Shown: positions 53,447 through 64,000 of the stretch, one piece after another
Position numbering within the stretch: the stretch's first letter is position 1
Layout of the letters: each line of letters starts with the position of its first letter
From: Syngnathus acus
Taxonomy: Eukaryota > Chordata > Actinopteri > Syngnathiformes > Syngnathidae
Reading direction: 5' to 3'
Assembly (NCBI RefSeq): GCF_901709675.1
Contig: NC_051101.1
Location: forward strand, 10,994,501-11,058,500
Length of the DNA stretch: 64,000 nt
Made by a program: the position numbers and the translations under genes
The notes under the pieces: generated by a model
Seen by the model: only the letters and a program-made list of their open reading frames with translations
Told to the model about the DNA's origin: nothing
The model's database searches: none

Positions 53447-54461
53447 ATTTAACCTTCAGTTTGAATTTATTGAAGTAACCTTCACTCTCATAAACAGCCC
53501 ACGAGGCTCCTTCTCGCTCTTTCTCATTCACACACTGAAACACACATTCATACAAATGCGCGCACACATACACACACACACTGCTTATTGGATTCATAAC
53601 TAGGAAACTCCTATCCCTCTTCTCTGTGTGCAGGATGAGAGGTGATGAAATGAAATTCTCCCACAGAAAAGCTTTGCACTTACCTGGGATTTAGGAAAGC
53701 TCTCGTAGGTCTCGCTTTCTCTGCTCATACACACATACACACTCACACACGCCCCGCAGCCAGAAGTTGCTGTACACTGACAGAGCGAGAGGAGAATTCC
53801 GAATAAGTGAAGTGAGCGCAAGGGAACTGGCGAGGGATTAAAAACGGCTCCGTTAGGAATGGTGTCACAGGGCCAGGAAGTGGAAGGCGAGACGGGGGCG
53901 GAGAGTTTGAGAAGAATTTGATCCATCTGTCACTCAAAAGTAAAAAGGAGTACTTCCTTTGATAAAGTTGATTTTTGGTGCAGTTGCGGGAAAACGTAGG
54001 TGTGGATCCAGGATAGAGTCACACGAACACGAAGAAAATAGAAAGTTGATATTTTACATTCTACAGTACAGGTATTGTGGTCCCGTTATTCTAATGCCGA
54101 TAATTTGGTTCAAGGACTTTTTTTTCACGCACTCTTTGGCAGATGTTCCTATTTTGCAATACAGTGACAAGAGTTCTTTTCGCAATATTGTAAAGAGATT
54201 GTGTAAAATGAATGTTGATGTGTGCCAGGGTTTCTGCGTGCATTTTACTGTAAGCGCTAATCTATGATTAATTAATGTCAATGACCCAGAATTGCAGCGT
54301 TTTGTGTCTCAAATGTGAGCCTACTCAACCATCTTTCCCCCCCCCCCTTTTGGGAATTGTCTATTTTCGGACCCTCATGTTCTTTGACAGCTTTCACACA
54401 ATCCTCCGTGGCGCTAACATTGTGAAAGGTGCACAAAAGCACAACAACACACCTACTTTGT

Positions 54462-54753
<292 letters not shown>

Positions 54754-54755
54754 AG

Positions 54756-55386
54756 AGACTCTCCATGCCACGCTTGGATAAAAAAATATATATATTTCCC
54801 GTTTTTTTCCATGTATAATGCGCCCCCATGTATAATACGCACCCTAAAAATGGCATGTTGATGCTGGAAAAAAGCCTGTACCCATGTATAATACGCACCC
54901 AAATTCTGACTCCTACTTAAGTCCGTAAACGTATAATTATTTCAGAAAAAAGATCATCTTTGGGAACAACCGGATGTTATTCTGCCGGTCAGTATCACTG
55001 CGCATGCGCTAGCAAACTCAATAGCGAAGAAATGTTTCGGATTTGTGTAGGGTACATTGTGACAGCAAACGAGCAGGTGATCGAGCAAGCGTCTGATACG
55101 AGAGCATTGTGTTCGTATGGAGCGTGTTTGAAGTGAACAGCAGAGAAGAAAGCGCATCTGTAATGGCGACCTCCGTATGATATCCGGATAAAAAAAAAAA
55201 AAAGAAAAAAAAAAAATTGTATCCATGTATAATGCGCACCCCAGATTTTAGGACAATAAATTAGTTAAATTTTGCGCATTATACATGGAAAAAATGGTGG
55301 TATATTATATTTATTTATTTATTATTTATTTTACTTATATACATATATATATTTTTTTTTTCATCCAAGCGTGGCGTGGAGAGTCT
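54756..55386. repeat. Large inverted repeat enclosing a transposon-like element
   Basis: The left arm 54756-54779 ('agactctccatgccacgctt...') and right arm 55363-55386 are reverse complements with one mismatch over 24 bp. Pairing extends inwards through (T)n/(TA)n DNA for roughly another 15-20 bp. The enclosed 580 bp contains the element at about 54798-55297. Confidence 0.8.
54798..55297. mobile_element. TIR-bounded non-autonomous element ('ccatgtataatgcgc' type)
   Basis: The left end 'tttttttccatgtataatgcgc' has an inverted counterpart 'gcgcattatacatggaaaaa' at about 55274-55293. Sub-terminal copies of 'catgtataatacgcaccc' (54828, 54882) and 'catgtataatgcgcacccc' (55225) recur as in the MITE at 9993-10409, though the sequence differs. 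The interior of about 300 bp is non-coding by eye. I recall similar ends as a frequent fish repeat. Confidence 0.75.
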
Positions 55387-57742
55387 GTTGCAAAAGCTCA
55401 GTCTCTGAAAACATCCCCACTCTCACCTTTCTTCTCTTTCAATTACTATAATACAACTAAACGGGCCAGGGCAATCCACTTCTTTCTTGGCAATCACGCC
55501 ATGCTGTGTGGTTCAATAAAACATGTGGCGCGTGAAAACTTCCTCTGCCGATAAGAACACCAGGGATTGCTGTTTTTCCCATTTACGAGGTTCGATCCCA
55601 ACATATGCAGATAAGAGTCGCTGACTGTAATTTGTTCGCGTTCCGCTGTGGTGTGTGGCGAGCTTAAGAGTCGTGTGTGAAGAGAGGAATGTGTATTAAG
55701 ACACACACACAGAGTTGTGCAGAAACACACGTTAGCGACACTTAAATGTCAACCCATGGCAGAGTAACTCATGAACTAATTACACTCTCTGACATTCGTC
55801 TGGCTATTTCGTGGAATTTCCAAGGCGACCTGGCAGAATACGTGACCAGGCCAATGCCAGAGAGGATTTGTGTTCACTATATGAAGCGCACACACACACG
55901 TCGTCCTCACTTCACTTCACTAAGCTACTGACTTGCCAACACTTACATCTCACATACGTTTGTTGGGCTCCATCTCAACAAAGCAATCTCAAAACACATT
56001 TTGTCCAACTTCATTCTCCACAATCGAATCACTTCAAGTTCTAAAATGAATTATACATAAATTTCCGTCAAGTCCTATTTGGTTGTTTTTTTTTTCTCAA
56101 ATATCATCCCACACGACAGCATAGGCAGGATCCTTCAATCTGCTCAAGTTGAAGGACATCAGCAAGGGCGTGCAATGTAATTATTCATTTTTCTCTTCTG
56201 CAAGGCCGTGCTCTACCCTCGATAGGTCAGAGGTCACTGCTCTCGGTTTGGTCACATAGCAATTAACCTTCGCGCACTGTAAGGAAAAAACACTCGCTCA
56301 TACACACACACACACACACACATTGAAATATCTCATACACACATTCATGAAGTGCAATTGATGTACATTGGATATTTTACTCCTTTGCCCTTTACAAGGT
56401 CAGTTGTAGCAATTGGACTATTTTTCCTGTTCATTAAAATAAAATGACAAACGCAACAATAGAGACTCTAAAAAAGCGCCATTGGATAAATCATAGAAAT
56501 GTTAGTATCATTTACGGACTGTTCACGTAACACACATTATTTACGGTGTGATTTTTTTTTTTTAATCCTATTGCAGCTTCTGCAAGTGTGCATGAACTGC
56601 TTTCTTCAAAAGACATTGTGTCATGTGCACACACACACGCGCACACACAAAATGAAATTCTAATATGTGATATCTGCAAGCCATCAATTATTTGCACCTT
56701 CCGGGACGACATTGCACACGCTTACTCGCTTCCATTTTTCCATCAGTCTTTCAAATATGCTGACACGTTCACATGCACGCGCACCCACTTACATTCAGAT
56801 GACGTGAAAGTAAAGCAACACAAGAGGTTAAACTTTGTACTTAAGCTCCTCCCACATTTGAAATTAGGTGCGATTGTAAACGAGCGTGAACGTTCACCAT
56901 GGATTTGAGTCGAGTCACTTAAGTCACTGCTCCCCCTCGTTTTGTGTCTGTGTGTGACAGCAGCAAATCAAATTTTTTTTTCTCAATGTTTCATAATATA
57001 CACATTTGGAAATTATAATACATAATAGAATCCCACGGAATAGCAAACAGCGGTGTGTTTTTTTTTCTTGCTTTACAGACATGAGAGATTAGCGTAGGAG
57101 ACAATGAATAATTCCTTTTCCTATTATAAACCTACAGTAACACGTCTTATCAGCTCTGACAGGATGTATCCTTGTGTTCTCTTCTGAGGAACGCAAGACA
57201 AAGAATTGGAGAATGGTTCCGAGTTGCTGGATTTTTCTAATTATGTTGCAAGGTTAGGTCTAATTAGGTTGCAAGCTAATCAGAGGATAGCATTTTACTG
57301 AATTGGGGAGAGTAGCCACAAATTGTAGTTAAGTAAGAGAATTAGAGCTGCCAAATTAATTATTTGATTCTCAAAATAAGCAATTAATTGTTTTGAGCCG
57401 TTGTTAACGTTGAAATCCTCGGTGTTCTGCCTTTTAATAATTCTCAGATTTCTTCATGACAGCAGACTGATTATCTTTTGTGTTTTGATAAAAAAAGACA
57501 TTTGCAAAAATCTGCTTACAACTATTGAGCCAGTAATTGAATTATTTTCAACAAGGCTGAGTACAAAATCAATCCCACTCGTGTGATATTTCTTAATTAT
57601 TGTTTATTTTTTTATCACTAAATGAACAGTAATTGGTTAAAATATTTTCCTAATATAGCTTAATACAAAATACTATTATCTAATTATTCGATTAATCGAT
57701 GGAATAATCGAGAGAATAACTGGTTCTAAAAATAAATAAATA

Positions 57743-58117
57743 ATAATAAATTTAGCGGCTCGGTGGCGCACTGGGTAGCACGTCGGCCTCACAGTTAGGC
57801 GGGTGCGGGTTCGATTCCACCTCCGGCCCTCCCTGTGTGGAGTTTGCATGTTCTCCCCGGTTTTCTCCGGGCACTCCGGTTTCCTCCCACATCCCAAAAA
57901 ACATGCTTGGTAGGCCGATTGAAGACTCCAAATTGTCCCTAGGTGTGGGTGCGAGTGCGAATGGTTGTTTGTCTCTGTGTGCCCTGCGATTGGCTGGCAA
58001 CCGGTTCAGGGTGTCCCCCGCCTACTGCCCGATGACGGCTGGGATAGGCTCCAGCACTCCCGCAACCCCCCTGGGGACGAAGCGGTTCAGAAAATGGATG
58101 GATGGATAATAAATTTA
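57743..58117 (+). mobile_element. Intact tRNA-headed SINE with 12-bp target-site duplication
   Basis: The body is 57755-58105. Box A (TGGCGCACTGGG) and box B (GGTTCGATTCC) of an RNA polymerase III promoter lie at about 57764-57775 and 57808-57818. The middle region carries 'ggagtttgcatgttctcccc' and 'ccggtttcctcccacatccc', and the tail is (ATGG)n. The perfect direct repeat ATAATAAATTTA flanks it at 57743-57754 and 58106-58117, the signature of LINE-mediated retroposition. Other, decayed copies in the window are at 49528-49572 and probably 36965-37055 and 46140-46545. It does not encode protein; the open frames 57837-58109 and 57939-58250 are shadows. Confidence 0.9.
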
Positions 58118-60157
58118 AAAAAAATAAAAGTGGTCTTCTGAATAATTGCTTGGCTAAATTCTCAGTAAAAAAAAAAAAAAACTTTGAAAACTTGACTCTA
58201 CTGTAAGTTCGCCAAGACCTTGACTCCATTTGATTTTTTGAACATGGCAATTATGATCAGTGTGACCAACCCGGCAACCCGAGCCATGCCCGAGTTCACC
58301 CTTGTTACCATGATTCTGATCTAAGAGCCCTGCTGGCACGTCATTATCTTTCACCAATCTGTAGTCCACGTCGGGGCATTGTCTCCCACTGGGCCCTTTT
58401 AATGAGATCAAATGCCATCCGCTCATTAGCACATTTGGGCCTTGTTAACTTTATAATAAAAAAACGGGCGATAGACATTTCACCGTCAATCATCCACACT
58501 CGTTTTCCCTCCACCAGCAGAAAGAAATCTCACCTGCCATGAGGTTCTCATTCGGGTCGCCTTGCACTTCTGCGTCAGCGCTTTCTCCTGGCGTCAGCTC
58601 TTTCGCTCCAGCGAAGGTAAGGCTGAGGAGACGGAGCGAAAAATCCTGTAGGCCCATTCAGCCTCGTAATGGGGCTGACGATTACCCCGCAGTCACAGGG
58701 GGAGATGAGCGGTGTGGACGCTCGCCCATTTGTACAGCACAGCTGTTTGTCAAGGATACGATTCTACGCAATGACATGGATACATGGCAGATTTTAATCT
58801 CTAATCTGTCGGCGCGGCGGCCAAAATGCCTTTTGTTCGCTCGCATTCATCGGGAGGTAAAAAGAATGTCATGAGCTGGAAGTGAAAGGAAGTGAGAGGA
58901 GGCGAGTAGACAATCAAGGCCTGTTTCCAGAAGAGAGCATAAGGCCATTGTCTGACAGACGAACCTCCAAAGTCAAACGCAATATGGTGTGCTGGTCGAC
59001 CTACATTTAGTCTTTATTTATTTTAGAAATTCTTCCCATGAGAAATAGCAACAAAAATGATCTGTATAGTGTTTTTGAACTGCAATCAGTGGCGCAGCTA
59101 GAGGGGGGGCTGCCACCCATCATGAAATCTACTTAAGGTGCCAGGCCAGATAATTGTTTTTTTTCTGGAATTTTTCTTCTCACATTTCCCTTCCGAAAAT
59201 CAGTAAATAATGAGAATCCCATTTGTGTTTTTTTTTTTTGAAAATCTGGTAATTGGATACTCCTAGAATGTTTGCATAGTTCCTCCATTGCAGTAAAGGT
59301 CACAAAGAAGACTTGTTAGTCAGTTTAGTTGCGCTTAGCTGTCATCTTCCATTACTGCGGGAAGATTCGACATCGCTTTGGAAGAACTTTTCACATGTGC
59401 AAATTCATTTTGACATTTTCAAAATGAGAGCACGAGCTTGTGTTAGACGCGATTCCCTCCCACTGCACATCCCCCTTTTAAATGTCGCAAGATGTCTGCA
59501 GGTAAGCGCAAAATACTCAGTTGGTTTAAAAACTCTCCCTGGATTTCTTGGGAAACTCTTCAGAGGATTCATATCTTGAAGAGCAGTGTGTGTGTATGTG
59601 TGTGTGTGAGAAGACGAGAGAGAGAAAATGGTCTTTGTATCCTTACACAAAGATATTGATGTTTCTCTTCTGTTTATTGTTTATCCATTTTCTCAGTATA
59701 GAAGCCTATTAAGCCACACTTAATAGCATCGAGATCAATCGGATCATCATAACAAGCAGGCATGACAGAACTGGAAGAAGCGCTAAATCGAAATTCTTGT
59801 AAACACAACTAGCATATTGCAGAAGACAAATATGTATTTCGTAATTAATACAGAGTAGCCATCCAAATTGATAAATACAGTCTAATCATCCTCACAGTGG
59901 TCTGTGCATTTTGCTGTTCCTACAGACTCTGTCCATGGGCGTATTGGAATGAGACACTAATTGGCCTTTCAAACAACCTAGACAAAAAAAAGTAAATGTC
60001 GTTTTCTTATCGGTCTTATGAACTCACCCTAGCAACAAACTTGAGGGGGAAAAATGGGAGCAATTATTGTCACAACGGTTTAACCAGGGGCAGTACAATA
60101 ATGATGTTTCAATCAAATTCATTCTATTTGTCTAGCTAGCTAGCTAGCAACATTATC

Positions 60158-60175
60158 GGTCTATCTGTCTATCTG

Positions 60176-60273
<98 letters not shown>

Positions 60274-60412
60274 GTTTTCTTTTTTTTTTTTTCTTTTTTT
60301 TCCTTAGATTTCTTTCTTATTTTTCTTAGATTTCTTTCTTTTTTTTCCTAGATTTCTTTCTTAGATTTCTTATTTTTCTTTCTATTTTTCTTTCTTTCTT
60401 ATCTACCCACCC

Positions 60413-60494
<82 letters not shown>

Positions 60495-60673
60495 TTTCTT
60501 TCCTTTTTTCTTTCTTTTTTCTTTTTTTCCTTATTTCTTTCTTATTTTTCTTTATTTTTCTTTCTTATTTTTCTTTCTTAAATTTCTTTCTTATTTTTCT
60601 TTCTATTTTTCTTTCTTTCTTATCTACGCATCCATCCATCCATCCATCCATCCATCCATCCATCCATCCATCC
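60158..60673. repeat. Polypyrimidine satellite block: (CTAT)n, (CTGT)n, (TTTCT)n, (CATC)n
   Basis: About 515 bp almost free of purine runs on the plus strand: (CTAT/CTGT)n at 60158-60273, T/C-rich 'tttctttcttatttttc' variants, (CTAT)n at about 60412-60491, more T/C-rich DNA and (CATC)n at 60627-60673. The T/C-rich blocks are partial duplicates of each other ('ttctatttttctttctttct', then 'tatctac.ca.ccatc', occurs twice). Confidence 0.95.
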
Positions 60674-62419
60674 ACTTTAGTCCAGCAGTTGCAATTATCT
60701 CGTCACCATAGTGCCGGGCCCAATTCTCAGAATTACATACGACCCTTGAGACAAGGCTAGAATTGCTGTATGCCTTATGTTTCAACTTCACTTGAGTTTG
60801 CTCAGCGAATTGAAAGTCTTTTCATTTACAGAAGAGTGGCCTGAAAAAAACCCAAAAGAACACACAAGATGAGATTTCTTTTTTTTTTTTTAGGAAAGAC
60901 TAAGTGAAGAAAAAGAAAGATGGCCCTAAGGAAGAGTCAAGTGAATCTTCTATCTATCACTTCTATTGGAACAGCGCGACAAGCGAACGAATGCCTTGAA
61001 GGTTAAACATTAAATGATTTCCCATTTTGCTGCGATCCGCCCTCAGGTAGACATTAACGTTTTGGTTATGGACTTCAGTGGCAAAGCTCCCGAGGTAATG
61101 CACACTCCGCGGTGTGCTGTAAATTTAGCTTAGTATGCAAATGGAGCTTTGTGTTTTGAATGTAAGGAGCAAATTGTCAGGGAAGGTGATGTAATGCAAC
61201 ACTTTTAGGCTTCAATCTTTTGGCCCACTTTAGGGCACATGTGTAAACACACGCACGCACAGTCGAGTAAAGCGATGTGTTCACACGAAGTAGTTACATA
61301 TGTGCCACGCTTCATTTCTGCACCGCTGCATCTGTGTCGTGTCACAACTTTGCAAATGCGCTCGCCGTGGGGACACGAGTACTAAATTTGCACAAATTCT
61401 TTTTTTTTTTGCTCAGCTGCTTGGCTGGAAGAATGGGTTTTGAAATGATAATGAATCTGCGGGCCAAGATCTCCAGCGTGTCAACGTGTCGAGAGTTGTG
61501 GGAATAGAAAAAGGCGGCACTGGAAACCAGAATAATTCTTTTTTTTTTTTGCAAAATGGGAAAATGGATTTTAGAATGACTTATATTCACATAAAGTACA
61601 AGTGACTGTGTAAAAAAAAAAAAAAAAGGACCGAAATACATTCACCCTCATGAATTAATAATTTTTTTTTTTTCCAGTGACACAAATGTAATGTATCATA
61701 TCAACGTTAAAGTTTTATCATGCGCAACCTACAACCACATTAAAAAAAAAAAACACCAATCAAATTAAACGTGCAATTCTTTGACAGGGTCAACGGCGAA
61801 TATAATTAACCACACGGGAGGATTGTTTTTAAATATGAAAGACTCTGACAGTAGTTTTTAATTAGCTTGTCATTCTTTACGACATCAGGGAATTCTTTCA
61901 AGGATGTTCACAAGACCCAGAAATTGTCATTATTTCAAATATATTATGAATTATTAGATTCTCAGAAGCTAATTTGGCTTCTTCATGTTTATCATCATAG
62001 ATGTTTAGATCTATATTTAATGTTCTTCAACAATATTCCCGGATACAAAAAGCAAATATATTTGACAAATAACAAATATAAACTAGAGTAAAGGATTGTC
62101 CCTCTCATATTTCTCTTCTTATCTTTGCAACAGCATAATTAGCGTATAAAAGTCCATGACGACGTTTCCATTCCATCTGATTGCCGTTCAAAGTCTGGCG
62201 AAATAAAAAACATCCCTCAGTGTCAATTAAAACAAACTTAAACGCATAGATTGTAAATCCGAGTGTTGAGTCACACCAAATGAGAGAATACATGCTCACT
62301 ACAATACACGTGATGGGAGATGTTGATTAGTGGTGTAATAAACTCCGAGCTCAACCTTTATCACGACTCGGTGGTCACATGTTGACAAGACAAAAAAGGG
62401 TGAGGCAAGTCCATGTTGC

Positions 62420-62429
62420 AATATATAAC
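62420..62429 (+). promoter_or_regulatory. TATA-like sequence upstream of the steap start
   Basis: 'aatatataac' lies about 35 bp before the ATG at 62461. It could be a TATA box only if the 5' UTR is extremely short; an upstream non-coding exon is equally possible. Confidence 0.2.
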
Positions 62430-62460
62430 AACGCGGGAGACAAGCAAATAGTGCTTCAAC

Positions 62461-62697
62461 ATGACAGTGACGAGCGGTTTAAGTGAAGATTCCAAAATCG
62501 AGAGCGTATCCTTGCATGCTCTTGGAGGAAGTGGGGCACAAATGGCTTTGCCCCAGGAGCAGGAACCGCCGCTGTGTATTTTTGGGACGGGAGATTTGGG
62601 ACGCTCCCTGGGCCTGAGAATGCTCCAGACGGGCTGCAGGGTTGTATACGGCAGCCGAAGACCTCACAGCTGCGGCCCCTTGCCTCGAGGAGCTCAG
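62461..62697 (+). CDS. steap4: STEAP metalloreductase, first coding exon (dinucleotide-binding start)
   Basis: Encodes 79 residues from ATG 62461. After a variable N-terminus comes CIFGTGDLGRSLGLRMLQTG, then CRVVYGSRRPH and LPRGAQ. GTGDLG is the G-x-G-x-x-G loop of the NADPH-binding Rossmann fold shared by STEAP2-4 and archaeal F420:NADP oxidoreductases, and SRRPH follows the second beta strand. The FGTGDxGRSLG form is closer to STEAP4/STEAP2 than to STEAP3, and adjacency to znf804b favours STEAP4. STEAP proteins use NADPH, FAD and haem to reduce Fe3+ and Cu2+ at plasma and endosomal membranes. The donor is CTCAG|gtgaaa. Confidence 0.82.
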
Positions 62698-62775
62698 GTG
62701 AAACTCACCAAGCGCTTAGCTCACCAAGAAGGAATGATTTTGTGATTTACCTCGGCGAATGTTTGTGCCACGCAG

Positions 62776-62883
62776 GTGATGAGCCATGAGGCGGCAGCTA
62801 AGGCAGCTCGACTCATCTTCATTTGTGTTCACAGAGAGCATTACACATTCATGGAGACGTTGGCACCTTATTTGGAAGGAAAG
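62776..62883 (+). CDS. steap4: STEAP metalloreductase, second coding exon
   Basis: Acceptor tgccacgcag after a 78-bp intron; donor AAG|gtaaat. It encodes 36 residues in phase 0: VMSHEAAAKAARLIFICVHR, then EHYTFMETLAPYLEGK. VHREHY is a hallmark of the STEAP oxidoreductase domain at the end of the fourth strand of the fold. The join GAQ|VMSHEAA matches the family sequence (GAEVLS.SEAA) without gap. Confidence 0.85.
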
Positions 62884-63099
62884 GTAAATTGATGGCTTGT
62901 GTGTTATGTAATCATGCCACGTGCATAATATTGATAACATTGACTTAGCAGCTGCACAGCACATTTTACATAAATAATATAAATGATTTGTGGCTCATTT
63001 ACTGCATTCAGGATACAGTCAGTGTGAGGTATACGTATATATATATTAAATAAATTAAATAAATTAAATTAAATAATGGATTTTTTTTCTCATTCGCAG

Positions 63100-63170
63100 G
63101 TTTTGGTGGATCTCAGTAATAATTTGAAAAAAGACATGTATGCAGAAGCCAACGCTGCCTACTTGCAGAG
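63100..63170 (+). CDS. steap4: STEAP metalloreductase, third coding exon
   Basis: A 71-nt exon with a T-rich acceptor (cattcgcag) and donor AG|gtcagt. It encodes VLVDLSNNLKKDMYAEANAA, then YLQ and two bases of an Arg codon. ILVD.SNN is the conserved strand and loop that follow the VHREHY block in STEAPs, so order and spacing are as expected. Confidence 0.85.
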
Positions 63171-63754
63171 GTCAGTGTATATTTTCTGTCTGGCATTCTA
63201 AAATTTATTTTATTTTTTTGGGGGGGGTGTCCAGAGGTGAATGTACGGTTATATACTGTAAGCGCGCCATTTCATGACTATTGCGTTAGCCACTGTGGTT
63301 TACAGTGATGGTGCCAGTTGTGAGTGCCGCTAGGTGTGCTAGGAATGCTTTTGAATAATGTATTGTGTTACTGTCTGCCATCTGTTCTGGAGTCAAAATT
63401 GTATATCTATATTCAATAAGCTAAGAACACTTACTTTAATACTTCATGCAGTTTTTTTAAAAGAAAACCATAAAATCCTCAATACACAGAACCCACAAAA
63501 AGTGATATAAATAACTCTTTGTGTATTTGTTAAAAACATTCCATGTCAGAAATGTCCCGCGAGCCCGTTTAAAAAGAAACGAAACCTTCGACGGGACAGC
63601 CCGCCGAGTTTCGATCCAGTCAAAGTGGAGACATTGATCTGTGACATTCACACCCTTTCCAGTTCTATTTTTTTTCCCACCCCTTTCTCTTTTTGAGAGG
63701 GGTGTTGAAAAAAAAAAAATGTCAGCTATAAAGTCTTTGCTGTGTGTTCTCCAG
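63171..63754 (+). other. steap4: Intron 3 of the steap gene
   Basis: A 584-bp intron with donor gtcagt and acceptor gttctccag. AT-rich, with a G run at about 63221-63227. The minus-strand open frame 63457-63771 is not supported. Confidence 0.7.
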
Positions 63755-63839
63755 ACTGGTCCCTGGAGCAAGTGTGGTGAAAGGTCTTAACACATTGTCG
63801 GCCTGGACTCTGCAGAATGGTCTTCTGACAGGAAAACAG
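63755..63839 (+). CDS. steap4: STEAP metalloreductase, fourth coding exon (gene continues off the window)
   Basis: An 85-nt exon; its first base completes the Arg codon. It encodes LVPGASVVKGLNTLSAWTLQ, then NGLLTGKQ, ending in phase 0 at CAG|gtgagt. The block corresponds to the STEAP motif LVPGA.VVKAFNTISAWALQ. At the usual AFN position this protein has GLN, so the aromatic residue is replaced by Leu. The visible 167 residues are nearly the whole cytosolic NADPH/flavin domain; the six-helix ferric reductase membrane domain lies beyond the right edge. Confidence 0.85.
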
Positions 63840-64000
63840 GTGAGTGGGGAAAGAGAGAAAAATCAAGGTCAATTCTATTCAATACATTAGCGGCAAGCCC
63901 TTGAAACAGAACAAAAAATAAAAAAGCTTGGTGTGTTCCAGTCCAATCTCTTTTCATGAAGCCCAAAATTCTCCTATAGCATCTAAGAAGCCAATAGAAA
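63840..64000 (+). other. steap4: Start of steap intron 4
   Basis: Follows the strong donor CAG|gtgagt. No further exon is visible before the window ends. Confidence 0.7.

Noticed and set aside
57837-58250. 90- and 103-codon frames near 58 kb
   Set aside because: They lie mostly in the SINE, which is non-coding.

Overview
This window is vertebrate nuclear DNA, most likely from a ray-finned (percomorph-type) fish. It has spliced genes with GT-AG introns, AT-rich non-coding DNA, very many (TG)n, (TA)n and (CTAT)n microsatellites, short inverted-repeat DNA transposon remnants, L2-like LINE debris and a tRNA-headed SINE. A syngnathid-like genome is possible, but that is only an impression. Nothing bacterial or viral was seen, and there are no operons or CRISPR arrays.

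Three protein genes can be read. (1) The last three coding exons (3546-3599, 7106-7258, 11191-11364, + strand) of a gene matching the fish 'probable assembly chaperone of rpl4' family; its 5' exons lie left of the window. (2) A complete four-exon zinc-finger gene on the minus strand, 44489 down to 19643. It belongs to the ZNF804A/ZNF804B family, and its neighbour makes it most likely znf804b. The model encodes about 1242 aa, with a short conserved N-terminal exon, a C2H2 finger exon, a basic exon and one large 3.3 kb last exon. (3) The first four coding exons (62461-63839, + strand) of a STEAP metalloreductase, most like STEAP4, covering only the N-terminal NADPH-binding oxidoreductase domain; the membrane part lies right of the window. 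From memory, ZNF804B and STEAP4 are also neighbours in human, which supports both names.

Between the genes: 11.9-18.9 kb is intergenic; 27.4-44.4 kb is the first intron of znf804b; 44.7-62.4 kb is intergenic and very rich in simple repeats. Notable non-genic structures are an intact SINE with a perfect 12-bp target-site duplication (57743-58117), a TIR-bounded MITE (9993-10409), a second TIR element enclosed in a larger inverted repeat (54756-55386), an L2-like LINE remnant whose two halves point in opposite directions (about 51577-52165), a ~190-bp perfect (GT)n tract, several diverged tandem duplications, and strong CTCF-like sites.

I found no convincing evidence for a wholly new biological system. 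The most testable new ideas are an in-frame alternative first exon of znf804b near 53.7 kb, the intron-split oxidoreductase domain of the STEAP gene, and the inverted-repeat arrangement at 54.8-55.4 kb. All splice models here were read by eye from splice signals and family continuity; no alignment or transcript data were available.
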